From: Burkholderiaceae bacterium
GTDB lineage: Bacteria > Pseudomonadota > Gammaproteobacteria > Burkholderiales > Burkholderiaceae_B
Length of the DNA: 47,851 bases
Assembly (NCBI GenBank): GCA_020851995.1
Contig: JADZBO010000250.1
Coordinates: 1 to 47,851, forward strand
Direction: 5' to 3'
The notes under the pieces are model-generated. The model did not search any database and had not been told where the DNA came from. It saw nothing but the letters and a program-made list of their open reading frames with translations. How positions within the stretch are numbered: the stretch's first letter is position 1; each line of letters begins with the position of its first letter. Position numbers and translations under genes: made by a program. Below, piece by piece: positions 1 to 7,164 of this stretch.

Positions 1-293
1 GACAGATCTATCTTGCAGCGCTGCGCGAAGGGCTGATCGAAATCCTCACGACGGCCGGGGCATCGTTTGAGGCCGCCGGTTGCGGCACCTGTGTGGGCAT
101 CACGAATCACCTCGTCCCGGGGGACGGCGACACCGTCATTTCGAGCGCGAACCGCAATTTCAAAGGGCGACTGGTGAACAAGAACGCGGATATCTGGCTG
201 GGGTCGGCGGCAACGGTCGCCGCCTCTGCGCTGACGGGCTTCATCACCGATCCCCGCACCGTCGACGGTGGTACCTGGAGGAGCGCGGCATGA
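1..293 (+). CDS. Aconitase-type hydro-lyase large subunit, C-terminal part (LeuC/DmdA-like), partial
   Basis: The frame is open from the left edge to the TGA at 291-293, so only about the last 96 residues are present. They include the conserved CGTCVG stretch near the [4Fe-4S] ligand region and the NRNFKGR motif typical of the 3-isopropylmalate/homoaconitate dehydratase large-subunit family. The protein would bind a 4Fe-4S cluster and dehydrate or hydrate a 2- or 3-hydroxy di- or tricarboxylate together with the small subunit encoded next. The stop overlaps the small-subunit start (ATGA, 290-293), so the two are translationally coupled. The family is clear. The substrate is not: the following lyase gene makes 2,3-dimethylmalate or a similar acid at least as likely as leucine biosynthesis. 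Confidence 0.85.
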   Translation, partial: QIYLAALREGLIEILTTAGASFEAAGCGTCVGITNHLVPGDGDTVISSANRNFKGRLVNKNADIWLGSAATVAASALTGFITDPRTVDGGTWRSAA

Positions 294-802
294 GTCAGCC
301 ACCAGTGATCGAAGGCCTGGCGTTTGTGCTGGGCGATGATGTCAATACCGATATCCATTGCTCGAACAAGTACCTTCCAGGCAAGGATCCGGACTACGTC
401 GCGGCACATGCGTTTGAGCAACTCGACCCGGCAATGGCCAGCCAGATCTCAGGGCAGGGCGGAGGCATTCTGGTCGCCGGGGAGCATTTCGGGATCAACT
501 CATCGCGCGAGCAGGCAGTGCATGTTTTGAAGATCATGAAGGTGCGTGCAATCGTTGCAAAATCCTTTGGCCGACAGTTTTTTCGCAATGCGATCAACAA
601 CGGCATGCCAGTGTTCGAGTGTGACACTGACCGCATCGTCGCAGGCGAGCTGCTGACCCTGGATTTGACTTCCGGATCGATCCGGCTTGGCGGCGGCGCT
701 GAAATTGCAACGCAGCCGTTGCCGCCGGAAATCCTGGCTATTCTTCGCGTGGGAGGGCTCATCCCCTTCCTTCAACGTTACCCTGACTGGAGATTTGCAT
801 GA
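290..802 (+). CDS. Aconitase-type hydro-lyase small subunit (LeuD/DmdB-like)
   Basis: This 170-residue protein has the swivelling aconitase domain. The key stretches are GDDVNTDIHCSNKYLPG near the N-terminus, a HFGINSSREQA motif around residues 66-76 that matches the GxNFGxGSSREHA signature (here GINSSREQA), and AKSFGRQFFRNAINNGMPV. The length fits the short archaeal/HACN-type small subunit rather than the roughly 200-residue LeuD of the bacterial leucine operon. The ATG at 290 is chosen because it overlaps the stop of the large subunit; the open frame upstream is the large subunit read in another frame. Its own stop overlaps the start of the downstream lyase (ATGA, 799-802), so three genes form one coupled unit. 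The function is dehydration or hydration of a substituted malate; the exact substrate is inferred only from the neighbour. Confidence 0.87.
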   Translation: MSQPPVIEGLAFVLGDDVNTDIHCSNKYLPGKDPDYVAAHAFEQLDPAMASQISGQGGGILVAGEHFGINSSREQAVHVLKIMKVRAIVAKSFGRQFFRNAINNGMPVFECDTDRIVAGELLTLDLTSGSIRLGGGAEIATQPLPPEILAILRVGGLIPFLQRYPDWRFA

Positions 803-1713
803 ACGTGTCCGCGTCCGAAAAGCGCAAGCGGTTGCGGCGGCAACTCCACTCGGATCGCGTCGTACGCGCTCCGGGGATTTACGACGGCTATGGCGCGCGG
901 CTGGTTGAACAGGCTGGGTTTGACGCGGTTTATATGACAGGCAACGGTGTTTCGGCAGCATTGCTTGGCTGCCCGGATGTCGGTCTGGTTGACCTCACGA
1001 TGATCTCCGATCATGCCCGGCGGGTTGCACGTTGTGTTGACATTGCGTTGATCTGCGATGCTGATACCGGTTATGGCAATGTGGTCAACGTGGCCCGCAC
1101 GGTTGCCGAATTCGAGGCGGCCGGGGTCGCGGCGATCCATATCGAGGATCAGGTTTCGCCCAAACGCTGTGCGCAGATGGCGGGCGCGCGCACCGTGCTG
1201 GATTTTGACGAATCCGTGGCCAAGATCGCCGCGGCTGTCGCAGCGCGAATCGATCCGGATTTCCTCGTGATTGCACGTACCGACAGCGCCGAGTCACTCG
1301 GACTGGACGAGGCGATTCGCCGTGCATGCGCCTTTTCCACGGCAGGGGCCGACGCGGTCTTCCTTGAAATCAAGGCGAACCCGGACATTCTGGCCCAGGT
1401 GCGTCTGGCTCGCGACCGGGTCGGCGTGCCGCTCGTCGTCAACATGGATACGGGTGGCGCGTTGCGCACCCTGCACGCCGATGGGTTGAAGGCGGCGGGC
1501 ATCGATCTGGCCATCTATCCGGCTCTGGCCCGTGGGGTGTTCGGTCAGGCAATGACCGAGGCGCTGACGCATTTGCGCGACGCGGGCAATATCGCCGGGT
1601 ACGTGGACAGGATGTTTTCTCCGGCGCAGTACAACGCTGCGCTTGGTCTCGCCGAAATCGAGCAATGGGAGACGCGATTCAGCGGGCCAGCTGTTTCCGG
1701 AAAACTGCGCTGA
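799..1713 (+). CDS. Isocitrate lyase/PEP mutase superfamily lyase (dimethylmalate or methylisocitrate lyase-like)
   Basis: This 304-residue TIM-barrel protein has the superfamily layout: a PGIYDGYGARL substrate region (25-35), the Mg2+-binding CDADTGYGN (86-94), HIEDQ (114-118) and a catalytic-loop motif PKRCAQ (121-126). Classical lyases carry KKCGH or KRCGH here. In this protein Lys-Arg-Cys is kept but Gly-His is replaced by Ala-Gln, so substrate or chemistry may differ. Known members cleave a C-C bond of 2-methylisocitrate, 2,3-dimethylmalate or oxaloacetate. Overlap with the aconitase-type pair mirrors the dmdA-dmdB-dml order of the nicotinate pathway, in which dimethylmaleate is hydrated and 2,3-dimethylmalate is split to propionate and pyruvate. 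That specific role is an inference. Confidence 0.85.
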   Translation: MNVSASEKRKRLRRQLHSDRVVRAPGIYDGYGARLVEQAGFDAVYMTGNGVSAALLGCPDVGLVDLTMISDHARRVARCVDIALICDADTGYGNVVNVARTVAEFEAAGVAAIHIEDQVSPKRCAQMAGARTVLDFDESVAKIAAAVAARIDPDFLVIARTDSAESLGLDEAIRRACAFSTAGADAVFLEIKANPDILAQVRLARDRVGVPLVVNMDTGGALRTLHADGLKAAGIDLAIYPALARGVFGQAMTEALTHLRDAGNIAGYVDRMFSPAQYNAALGLAEIEQWETRFSGPAVSGKLR

Positions 1714-1830
1714 ATCGCTGTTCGGTGAAGCCCGCTTCCAGGGATGAGACTGAGACAAGACGACTCGTTCAGAGCTGATTTATTCAGACTTTCCTGAATT
1801 GGAGGAATTTATCGCGCTGATTGCGCGATG
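1714..1830. other. Intergenic stretch with a weak hairpin
   Basis: No gene is seen between the lyase stop and the terC promoter. The only structure noticed is an inverted repeat ATTCAG / CTGAAT (1782-1787 and 1794-1799). It is A/T-rich and has no U tract, so it is a poor intrinsic terminator. Confidence 0.4.
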
Positions 1831-1832
1831 GA

Positions 1833-1861
1833 TTGACACCGCGCCCACACTTTCCTAGACT
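1833..1861 (+). promoter_or_regulatory. Sigma70-type promoter for the terC leader
   Basis: A consensus -35 TTGACA (1833-1838) is followed by exactly 17 bases and then TAGACT (1856-1861), a 4/6 match to the -10 box. Initiation would fall near 1868, about 40 bases before the riboswitch-like core, which fits a leader transcript that carries the element into terC. Confidence 0.7.
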
Positions 1862-1902
1862 CCGCCGCCGTACCTGATTCGCGGCGAGGCAATTGCGCCG
1901 TG

Positions 1903-2062
1903 TTTCACAAGGAGAGTAGCTAATCGCGCGGGCAGTCCGTGCGAGGGTATGTTCGGCATTACGGCGCTTCGGGCGTCCGGGTGTACCCGCGGCACATCGG
2001 CCCCATCGGGCCGTGCGTTGCCAGCAAGACCTTGACGGCAGTGATCTTGCCGGCAAGGGGGA
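1903..2062 (+). ncRNA. yybP-ykoY (manganese) riboswitch-like leader
   Basis: The leader contains the two most recognisable pieces of the yybP-ykoY class: a GGAGAGTAGCTAAT box (1911-1924; family form GGGGAGUAGC) and, about 100 bases later, a GCAAGACCTTG box (2024-2034). The latter runs into a hairpin in which CTTGaCGGCA pairs with TGCCGGCAAG. The class binds Mn2+ and controls Mn exporters and TerC-family membrane proteins in many bacteria. The gene immediately downstream is a TerC-family gene, which independently supports the call. I recognised the element by eye; the exact helices and borders are approximate, and whether control is transcriptional or translational cannot be read from the sequence. 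Confidence 0.82.
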
Positions 2063-2135
2063 TAGCGCTCACCTTTGTCCATCGGCATGATTTCACTTCC
2101 GGGTTTCGCCCCTCAAGAGCGCACAGGAGTCATCA

Positions 2136-2840
2136 TTGGATATTTTTTCCGTCGAGTTTTTAGCCGCCCTCGGGGCCATTGTCGTCATCGATCTTGTTCT
2201 GGCGGGTGATAATGCGCTCGTCATCGCCATGGCTGCGCGTAACTTGCCGCCGGATCTGCAACGCCGGGCGATTTTCTGGGGAACGGCTGGCGCGATCGTC
2301 GTGCGTGCCGTGATGGCGCTTGCCCTGGTATGGCTGTTAAAGATTCCCGGCCTCATGCTGGCGGGTGGTCTCCTGCTGGTCTGGATTGCGATCAAACTGC
2401 TGCTGCCGCAGGACAAGCACGCATCGGAGGGGGGGCACAGCGGATCGACCGGTTTCTGGGGTGCCATGAAGACGATCATCATTGCCGATGCGGTCGTGGG
2501 CATCGACAACGTGTTAGGTGTCGCGGGTGCAGCGCAGGGGAGTTTTTTGCTGGTCGTGATCGGTTTGTTGTTGAGCAGTCTCTTGGTCGTCTGGTGCAGC
2601 ACAGTGGTTCGCAGGCTGGTCGAGCGCTTTCCCGCCGTGATTTATGCGGGTTCCGCCGTTCTGGCGGCCACGGCTGCAAAAATGGTGATGGGCGAGCCTC
2701 TGTTGGCGGGCTGGGTCGATCATCTCGCGCAGTGGTCATGGCTGTTGATCGCATCGACCGTCGTGCTGGTTGTGCTGGTCGGCCTGCTGACTCGCAGGGA
2801 AGACATCAAAGGGCTCGATGCGCCTGCAGAAGGAGGCTAA
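2136..2840 (+). CDS. TerC family integral membrane protein (YkoY/YjbE-like, probable Mn2+ exporter)
   Basis: This 234-residue, strongly hydrophobic protein has about seven membrane segments. It carries the two acidic family motifs: DLVLAGDN in the first helix pair (about 19-26) and ADAVVGIDN in the middle (about 116-124), which probably form the metal path. The start is a TTG at 2136, chosen because an AGGAG Shine-Dalgarno sequence lies six bases upstream and translation then begins directly at the first hydrophobic segment. TerC proteins preceded by yybP-ykoY riboswitches export Mn2+ or metallate exported enzymes, so expression here is expected to rise with Mn2+. A decayed relative lies just downstream on the other strand. 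Confidence 0.88.
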   Translation: MDIFSVEFLAALGAIVVIDLVLAGDNALVIAMAARNLPPDLQRRAIFWGTAGAIVVRAVMALALVWLLKIPGLMLAGGLLLVWIAIKLLLPQDKHASEGGHSGSTGFWGAMKTIIIADAVVGIDNVLGVAGAAQGSFLLVVIGLLLSSLLVVWCSTVVRRLVERFPAVIYAGSAVLAATAAKMVMGEPLLAGWVDHLAQWSWLLIASTVVLVVLVGLLTRREDIKGLDAPAEGG

Positions 2841-2841
2841 A

Positions 2842-3015
2842 GGGAAGCGCTCCATGGCTTTCAACAACAACGTCGCGCCAAAGATCACAAGCGGAATGCT
2901 GAGTGCACGGCCGATGATGCTATGGATACTGAAGCAACGCAACGGCGAAGATCGTCAGAAAGATCCGCACGAAAATGGCGGCTCCGGACCTGTCCCGCGT
3001 GTGGGCATATCTAAA
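2842..3015 (-). pseudogene. Relic of a second TerC-family gene
   Basis: Two fragments read on the minus strand look like separate parts of a TerC protein. GAAIFVRIFLTIFAVALLQ (about 2990-2927) matches the second-helix region of TerC proteins. LSIPLVIFGATLLLKAMERF (about 2905-2848, shifted frame) matches the helix before the conserved ERFP, seen as RLVERFP in the intact neighbour. The frames differ, the middle of the gene is missing, and no start or metal motif remains, so it cannot be functional. It lies tail to tail with the intact terC and downstream of rpiB on the same strand. Similarity was judged by eye from family memory. Confidence 0.55.
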
Positions 3016-3091
3016 AAGAGAATCGCCAGACTCACAGCCGGAGGCGGAACGTTGGCCAGACCCACGGACAGAGGCCGAAATTTCGCCCGAT

Positions 3092-3541
3092 TCAGGGCCG
3101 ACTCGCAGCCTCGTATTCCGAGATCAGATCCACCTTGGGTTGGGATCGCCCCCCGTCGAAGGTGCTGTTCAACCAGGAGTCGACGATCGCTTTGGCCAGC
3201 TCGGGGCCGACGACCCGGGCACCGATGGTCATGATCTGGGCGTCATTGCTGCGGCTGGCGCGCTCAGCTGAATAGGTGTCGTGACACTGAGCCGCACGGA
3301 TGCCCGGCACCTTGTTCGCAGAGATCGCCATGCCGATTCCCGTGCCGCACAGCAGCAGTCCACGCGGGAACGTTCCCCGGGCGACATCCTCCGCCAATGC
3401 GAACGCGATATTCGGATACAGCACCGGCTTGCCGTCATGCGTACCGAAGTCAGTCACATCGTGACCGGTGTCGACCAAGTGCTGTTTGATGACTTGCTTC
3501 AGGTCGTAGGCTGCTTCGTCGCAGCCGATGGCGAGTTTCAT
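3092..3541 (-). CDS. RpiB/LacAB-family sugar-phosphate isomerase
   Basis: This 149-residue protein has the full RpiB fold signature: MKLAIGCDEAAYDLK at the N-terminus, LLLCGTGIGMAISANK with the catalytic-type Cys65, IRAAQCHDTYSAE (His87), and SNDAQIMTIGARVVG. The first motif is CDEAA where ribose-5-phosphate isomerases have SDHAG, which points to a different sugar phosphate. RpiB relatives also isomerise C4 phosphates such as D-erythrulose-4-phosphate to erythrose-4-phosphate. It is the last gene of a minus-strand operon, 43 bases after the DhaK-type kinase gene, and the kinase product would be its substrate if the tetrulose reading is right. Ribose-5-phosphate isomerase activity remains possible. 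Confidence 0.88.
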   Translation of the reverse strand: MKLAIGCDEAAYDLKQVIKQHLVDTGHDVTDFGTHDGKPVLYPNIAFALAEDVARGTFPRGLLLCGTGIGMAISANKVPGIRAAQCHDTYSAERASRSNDAQIMTIGARVVGPELAKAIVDSWLNSTFDGGRSQPKVDLISEYEAASRP

Positions 3542-3584
3542 GGAGGTATCGTCCGCGGGGGTCGGTCAGTGGGATGGTTTTAGT

Positions 3585-5336
3585 TCAGGTCGCGTCATGA
3601 CGTGACAGGCTTGTCGCCATGGACTGCAGGATCAGAAAGCACGAGGTGGCTCCCGCGTCGAGCACGCCGATCGAGCGTGGCCCCAGTCGCGCCGAGCGAC
3701 CAATGCGCGCCTGCAGATTTTTGGTTGAATCCTTGCCGGCTTCAGCCGCAGCGGTCATGGCGGCCAGGGATTGCCGGAAGTCCTTGCCAGCAGCAATCGC
3801 TTCCCGGTAAGCGGTCAGCGCTGGAACCAGCGTGTCGATCAGCGTCTTGTCGCCAACCTGGGCGTTGCCCATTGCCTGAACACTTGCGACGGCACTTGCG
3901 AATGCCTCGCCAAAAAGAACCGCGTCCATTCGTGCATAGGGTGCCAGTGTGCGTGCGAAGGCTGAGAAAAAGTTGCCGTAGAGTGGTCCCATCGAGCCGC
4001 CGATATCATCCATCAGCGCCTCGGACAGCTGCATCAGGGCCGCAGGAAGGTTCTCGGCTCCCGCACCCATGCGGTCGAGTCGTTCTGCGCATCCCGAGAA
4101 GCCTTTGGCCATGTTGATGCCATGATCGCCGTCGCCGATCAAGCCGTCGATCTCACTTAATAACTGACGATTGCGCACAATCGTGTCGATCAGGTCGCGA
4201 ACCACATCGCCGCAGGTGTCGATTGCGATGGCGGGGCCGGCGATCTCGCGAACGGGTGTCGTGCCGGCAGGTGCATCGCGGGATTCCGCCGCAAGCACAG
4301 ACTCGTGGTGGCTGTAAGACTGGCTGCCCGACGAAGGGCCGATCACAGTCACACCCACGGACTGGCAGGGCGCGAGCAGGCATTCGAGCAGTTCGTCGTC
4401 GAGTCGCATCAGGGTGAGCGTGACACCCATCATCTCCAGCGACGTGAACAGGTTGCCAACCAGGTTGAAGGCGATCTCGATGCCGTGGGCCTGCAGGCGC
4501 GCGGCGATTTCGCCAAAAAGAATGTATTGCTCCATCACGGGCGTCGCGCCGAGACCCGAAATCAGTACGGCGATACGATCACCCTGGCCGAAGGGAAGGT
4601 CCGGAAGCACGACGTCCAGCATCATCTGCGCCATGTCGGATGCGCTGACCGTCGCGCGAACATCGATGCCCGGTTCACCGTGGTGACCGATGCCGACCTC
4701 CATGGTGCCGTGCTCGATCGTGAAATTGGCTTTGCCGACTGCCGGAATCACGCACGCGGAAAGCCCGATACCGATGCTGCGCGTCGAGTCGATGGCTTTT
4801 TGCGCGACGGTGATCACTTCATCGAGCGAGCCGCCCATCGCGGCCTTGGCCGCACCCACCTTCCACATCAGAATCTCGCCCGCAACGCCCCGGCGTTTGG
4901 CCTCCTCGCCCTTGGGCGCAGACGGCACATCGTCGTTGGCGACGACGGTGCGCACCGCAATGCCTTCCTGCGCGGCGCTTTGCATGGCCATGCGAACGTT
5001 CATGTTGTCGCCGGCGTAGTTGCCATAGAGGCACGCCACGCCAGCGCCCCCATCGGCAGCCCGCATGGCGTCAAGAAAACTTTTGGCCGTGGGCGACGAG
5101 AAAATTTCGCCGATCGCAACGGCGTCCACCATGCCATCCCCGACATAGCCGAGAAACGCCGGTTCGTGGCCGGATCCGCCGCCGGTCACGATGCCAACCT
5201 TGCCCCGCTCCGGAGCGCGCAGTCGCTTGACCACGCGCGGATTGCCGGTGGCGCAGACGCTGTCGGCGTGCGCCAGCAGCCAGCCTCGCAACATGTCTTC
5301 GACGACGAGATCCGGATTATTGATGACGCGATTCAT
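3585..5336 (-). CDS. DhaK-DhaL fused kinase (dihydroxyacetone or erythrulose kinase family)
   Basis: This 583-residue single-chain, ATP-dependent type kinase has two domains. The DhaK domain (about 1-330) carries GGGSGHEPAFLGYVG for substrate phosphate-loop contacts and GHHGEPG, which holds the histidine that binds the ketose carbonyl covalently. The DhaL ATP domain (about 375-575) carries the Mg-binding IGDGDHGINMAKG. The ATG at 5336 gives the usual MNRVINNPDLVVEDML start; the frame is open eight codons further without a better start. Known activities are phosphorylation of dihydroxyacetone, glyceraldehyde and D- or L-erythrulose. The gene lies between a TIM-barrel isomerase and an RpiB-type isomerase, and that company favours a C4 ketose over dihydroxyacetone, which would need neither partner. 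Confidence 0.9.
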   Translation of the reverse strand: MNRVINNPDLVVEDMLRGWLLAHADSVCATGNPRVVKRLRAPERGKVGIVTGGGSGHEPAFLGYVGDGMVDAVAIGEIFSSPTAKSFLDAMRAADGGAGVACLYGNYAGDNMNVRMAMQSAAQEGIAVRTVVANDDVPSAPKGEEAKRRGVAGEILMWKVGAAKAAMGGSLDEVITVAQKAIDSTRSIGIGLSACVIPAVGKANFTIEHGTMEVGIGHHGEPGIDVRATVSASDMAQMMLDVVLPDLPFGQGDRIAVLISGLGATPVMEQYILFGEIAARLQAHGIEIAFNLVGNLFTSLEMMGVTLTLMRLDDELLECLLAPCQSVGVTVIGPSSGSQSYSHHESVLAAESRDAPAGTTPVREIAGPAIAIDTCGDVVRDLIDTIVRNRQLLSEIDGLIGDGDHGINMAKGFSGCAERLDRMGAGAENLPAALMQLSEALMDDIGGSMGPLYGNFFSAFARTLAPYARMDAVLFGEAFASAVASVQAMGNAQVGDKTLIDTLVPALTAYREAIAAGKDFRQSLAAMTAAAEAGKDSTKNLQARIGRSARLGPRSIGVLDAGATSCFLILQSMATSLSRHDAT

Positions 5337-5365
5337 GCTCGGACTCCCGGCGGGTGACAACTGGC

Positions 5366-6235
5366 TTATCGAAGGTGCGCAGCGACAAAATCAAGGGCAG
5401 CGCGAAGCCGGGACTCGATTTGATCAAGCGGCACGCGCTGCGCTTCACGGGCTGGCTGGGCGTTTGGCATCCGGTGAATGCGCATGGGCATTTCAACCGA
5501 CAGGCAGAGCGGTGTGCGAGCCACCTCACGCAGGATTTTGGCGCAATCGACGCGGCCGGTACCAAAGTCGCTGAACCAGTATCCGTCATCCTGGACGCGA
5601 ACATCCTTGATGTGCGTGTGCACGCAATACGGCATGGCATCGAGCGCGTCGCGCGTTGCGTCCACTGCGGGACGGTGGGAAATCGTGTTGCCCGCGTCGT
5701 AATTCAGGCCCACGCGGTCGCTGCCAATGCGTTCGAGCAGACCGGCCGCGTCGCTTGCCACATTCAGCAGATTGTCGGAACCGTCACCGGGGTTCTCAAG
5801 ACCAATCCACATATCCAGTGCTTCGGCATGACGGGCCAGCACGGCAATATTGTCAAAAAAACGCGGACCGGTGGCCCGTGCGGATGCATTGGTGTTGATG
5901 ACGCGGGCACCGACCTTGCGCGCGAAATCCATGCGCGCGAGAAAAACGGCTACAGCATCTTCGCGACCGAGGTCGATGTGCGAGGAGAAAGCGAAGCAGC
6001 GGATGCCGGCGTCGGCCAGCCAGCGCGCGTATTGCGTGGCGTTGGCCTCGGTGAACGTGCTTTCATCGAAGGGCTCGGTGTAGCCGACGATGAAGGCGGG
6101 CTCGACATGTCTGACGCCAAGACGCCCCAGGCTTTCAAGCATATCCGGGAAGGCATAGCCATCGTAGGGAGCCCCGGACACCGACACGATACGATCGGTG
6201 GCGTACTGGCGGGCCGCGGTGTTCAATGCGGTCAT
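5366..6235 (-). CDS. TIM-barrel sugar (phosphate) isomerase/epimerase, AP endonuclease 2-like family
   Basis: This roughly 289-residue protein of the xylose isomerase-like TIM-barrel family has metal-ligand-like motifs in order: HVEPAF, IGLENPG (Glu), NYDAGN (Asp), HTHIKDV (His-x-His) and LSVEMP (Glu). Members isomerise or epimerise ketoses and ketose phosphates using a divalent metal. The ATG at 6235 is preferred because an AGGG lies nine bases upstream; an in-frame ATG at 6253 and a TTG at 6274 are alternatives. It is the second gene of the SDR-isomerase-kinase-RpiB operon. In mycobacterial tetritol catabolism a protein of this family (LerI-type) converts L-erythrulose-1-phosphate to D-erythrulose-4-phosphate, the step expected between the kinase and RpiB genes here. 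That match is inferred from context. Confidence 0.82.
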   Translation of the reverse strand: MTALNTAARQYATDRIVSVSGAPYDGYAFPDMLESLGRLGVRHVEPAFIVGYTEPFDESTFTEANATQYARWLADAGIRCFAFSSHIDLGREDAVAVFLARMDFARKVGARVINTNASARATGPRFFDNIAVLARHAEALDMWIGLENPGDGSDNLLNVASDAAGLLERIGSDRVGLNYDAGNTISHRPAVDATRDALDAMPYCVHTHIKDVRVQDDGYWFSDFGTGRVDCAKILREVARTPLCLSVEMPMRIHRMPNAQPAREAQRVPLDQIESRLRAALDFVAAHLR

Positions 6236-6289
6236 GATTTGTTGCCCTGGCATCCGTGGGGCGGGCTTGTGCAACCCGCCTTCCGGTCA

Positions 6290-7039
6290 TTAATGAATCA
6301 GCATGCCGCCGTTGCAGTCCAGCGTCACGCCGGTGACGTACTTGGCGAGGTCGCTGGCGAGGAAGGTCACACAACCTGCCACGTCCGCGGGCTCGCCAAT
6401 GCGACCGAGCGGGATGCCTTCGAGAATGGCTCCGCGTTTTTCCTCGGGAATCTTGCCTTTGTTGATGTCGGTCGCGATCAGGCCGGGCGTCACGCAGTTC
6501 ACGCGAATGCCGTTGGGGCCGAAGTCACGCGCCATCGCGCGGGCAAGGCCCAGGACGCCCGCTTTCGCTGCCGAGTAGTGGGGGCCGCCGAGGATGCCGC
6601 CGCCGCGTTGGGCCGAAACCGAAGAGATGCAGACGATCGAACCACTGTTCTGTGCAACCATGGTTGGCAGGACGGCCTGGGAGGCGAGCAAAGTGCCCTT
6701 CAGGCTGACGTCGAGCACCGCCTCGTAGTCGGCGACCGTGATGTCGAGCAGTTTGCGCGGCTGGGTGATGCCGGCATTATTGACCAGGATGTCGATGCGG
6801 CCAGTCTGGCGCACGATTTCGGCGACCGCCTTTTCCAGCGAGTCCTTGTCCGTGACATTGGCGACCAGACCGATATGGCCGGCCCCCAGGCGGGCGGCAG
6901 CGCCCGCTGGATCCGCAGCCTCGAGATCGAGGATGACCACGCGCGCACCCTGCGCTGCCATCATCTTCGCCGTGCCGAAGCCGAGCCCGTTGGGACCGGC
7001 GCCGCCGGTAATTACCGCTACCTTGTCTTTTAACAACAT
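6290..7039 (-). CDS. Short-chain dehydrogenase/reductase (SDR)
   Basis: This 249-residue classical SDR has the cofactor glycine motif TGGAGPNGLGFG near residue 10, DLEAAD after beta-2 (an acidic residue favouring NAD), NNAG near 87, the catalytic Ser of SSVSAQ, and YSAAK (Tyr-x-x-x-Lys). The ATG at 7039 has a GGAG sequence nine bases upstream; the open frame before it (to 7117) lacks SDR similarity and overlaps an A/T-rich promoter-like region. It is the first gene of the operon, so a likely job is oxidation of the entry substrate, for example a tetritol to a tetrulose. SDR family membership alone does not establish the substrate. Confidence 0.9.
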   Translation of the reverse strand: MLLKDKVAVITGGAGPNGLGFGTAKMMAAQGARVVILDLEAADPAGAAARLGAGHIGLVANVTDKDSLEKAVAEIVRQTGRIDILVNNAGITQPRKLLDITVADYEAVLDVSLKGTLLASQAVLPTMVAQNSGSIVCISSVSAQRGGGILGGPHYSAAKAGVLGLARAMARDFGPNGIRVNCVTPGLIATDINKGKIPEEKRGAILEGIPLGRIGEPADVAGCVTFLASDLAKYVTGVTLDCNGGMLIH

Positions 7040-7113
7040 GTGCCTTGCTCCAGAAGGGGAAAATCTGGGCGCGATTTTTAACGCTTGAGGCTTTGAAGGC
7101 AAATGATAAATAA

Positions 7114-7127
7114 TCAACTCGCGTTGA
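7114..7127. promoter_or_regulatory. Candidate operator palindrome upstream of the SDR operon
   Basis: A perfect inverted repeat TCAAC-TCGC-GTTGA sits in a locally A/T-rich stretch 75 bases upstream of the SDR start. Its size and position suit a dimeric repressor or activator site controlling the minus-strand catabolic operon. No regulator gene is adjacent in the window, and no convincing -35/-10 pair was found. Confidence 0.35.
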
Positions 7128-7164
7128 ATTTAATTCATATTGCACTGCAGCGTTGTGCGAAAGG

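Noticed and set aside
290-1713. Leucine biosynthesis leuCD
   Set aside because: Not excluded by the subunit sequences, but the overlapping lyase gene in place of leuB and the short small subunit argue against naming these leuC and leuD.
1782-1799. Terminator after the lyase gene
   Set aside because: The six-base A/T-rich stem lacks a U tract, so it is too weak to call a terminator.
4305-5357. 350-codon plus-strand open frame
   Set aside because: It is antisense to the DhaK-type kinase gene, whose minus-strand translation has clear family motifs. The plus-strand frame has none and results from high-GC codon use.
5354-7033. 559-codon plus-strand open frame
   Set aside because: Antisense to the TIM-barrel isomerase and SDR genes, both of which have catalytic motifs. 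The composition is His/Arg/Gly/Ala-rich as expected for an antisense shadow.
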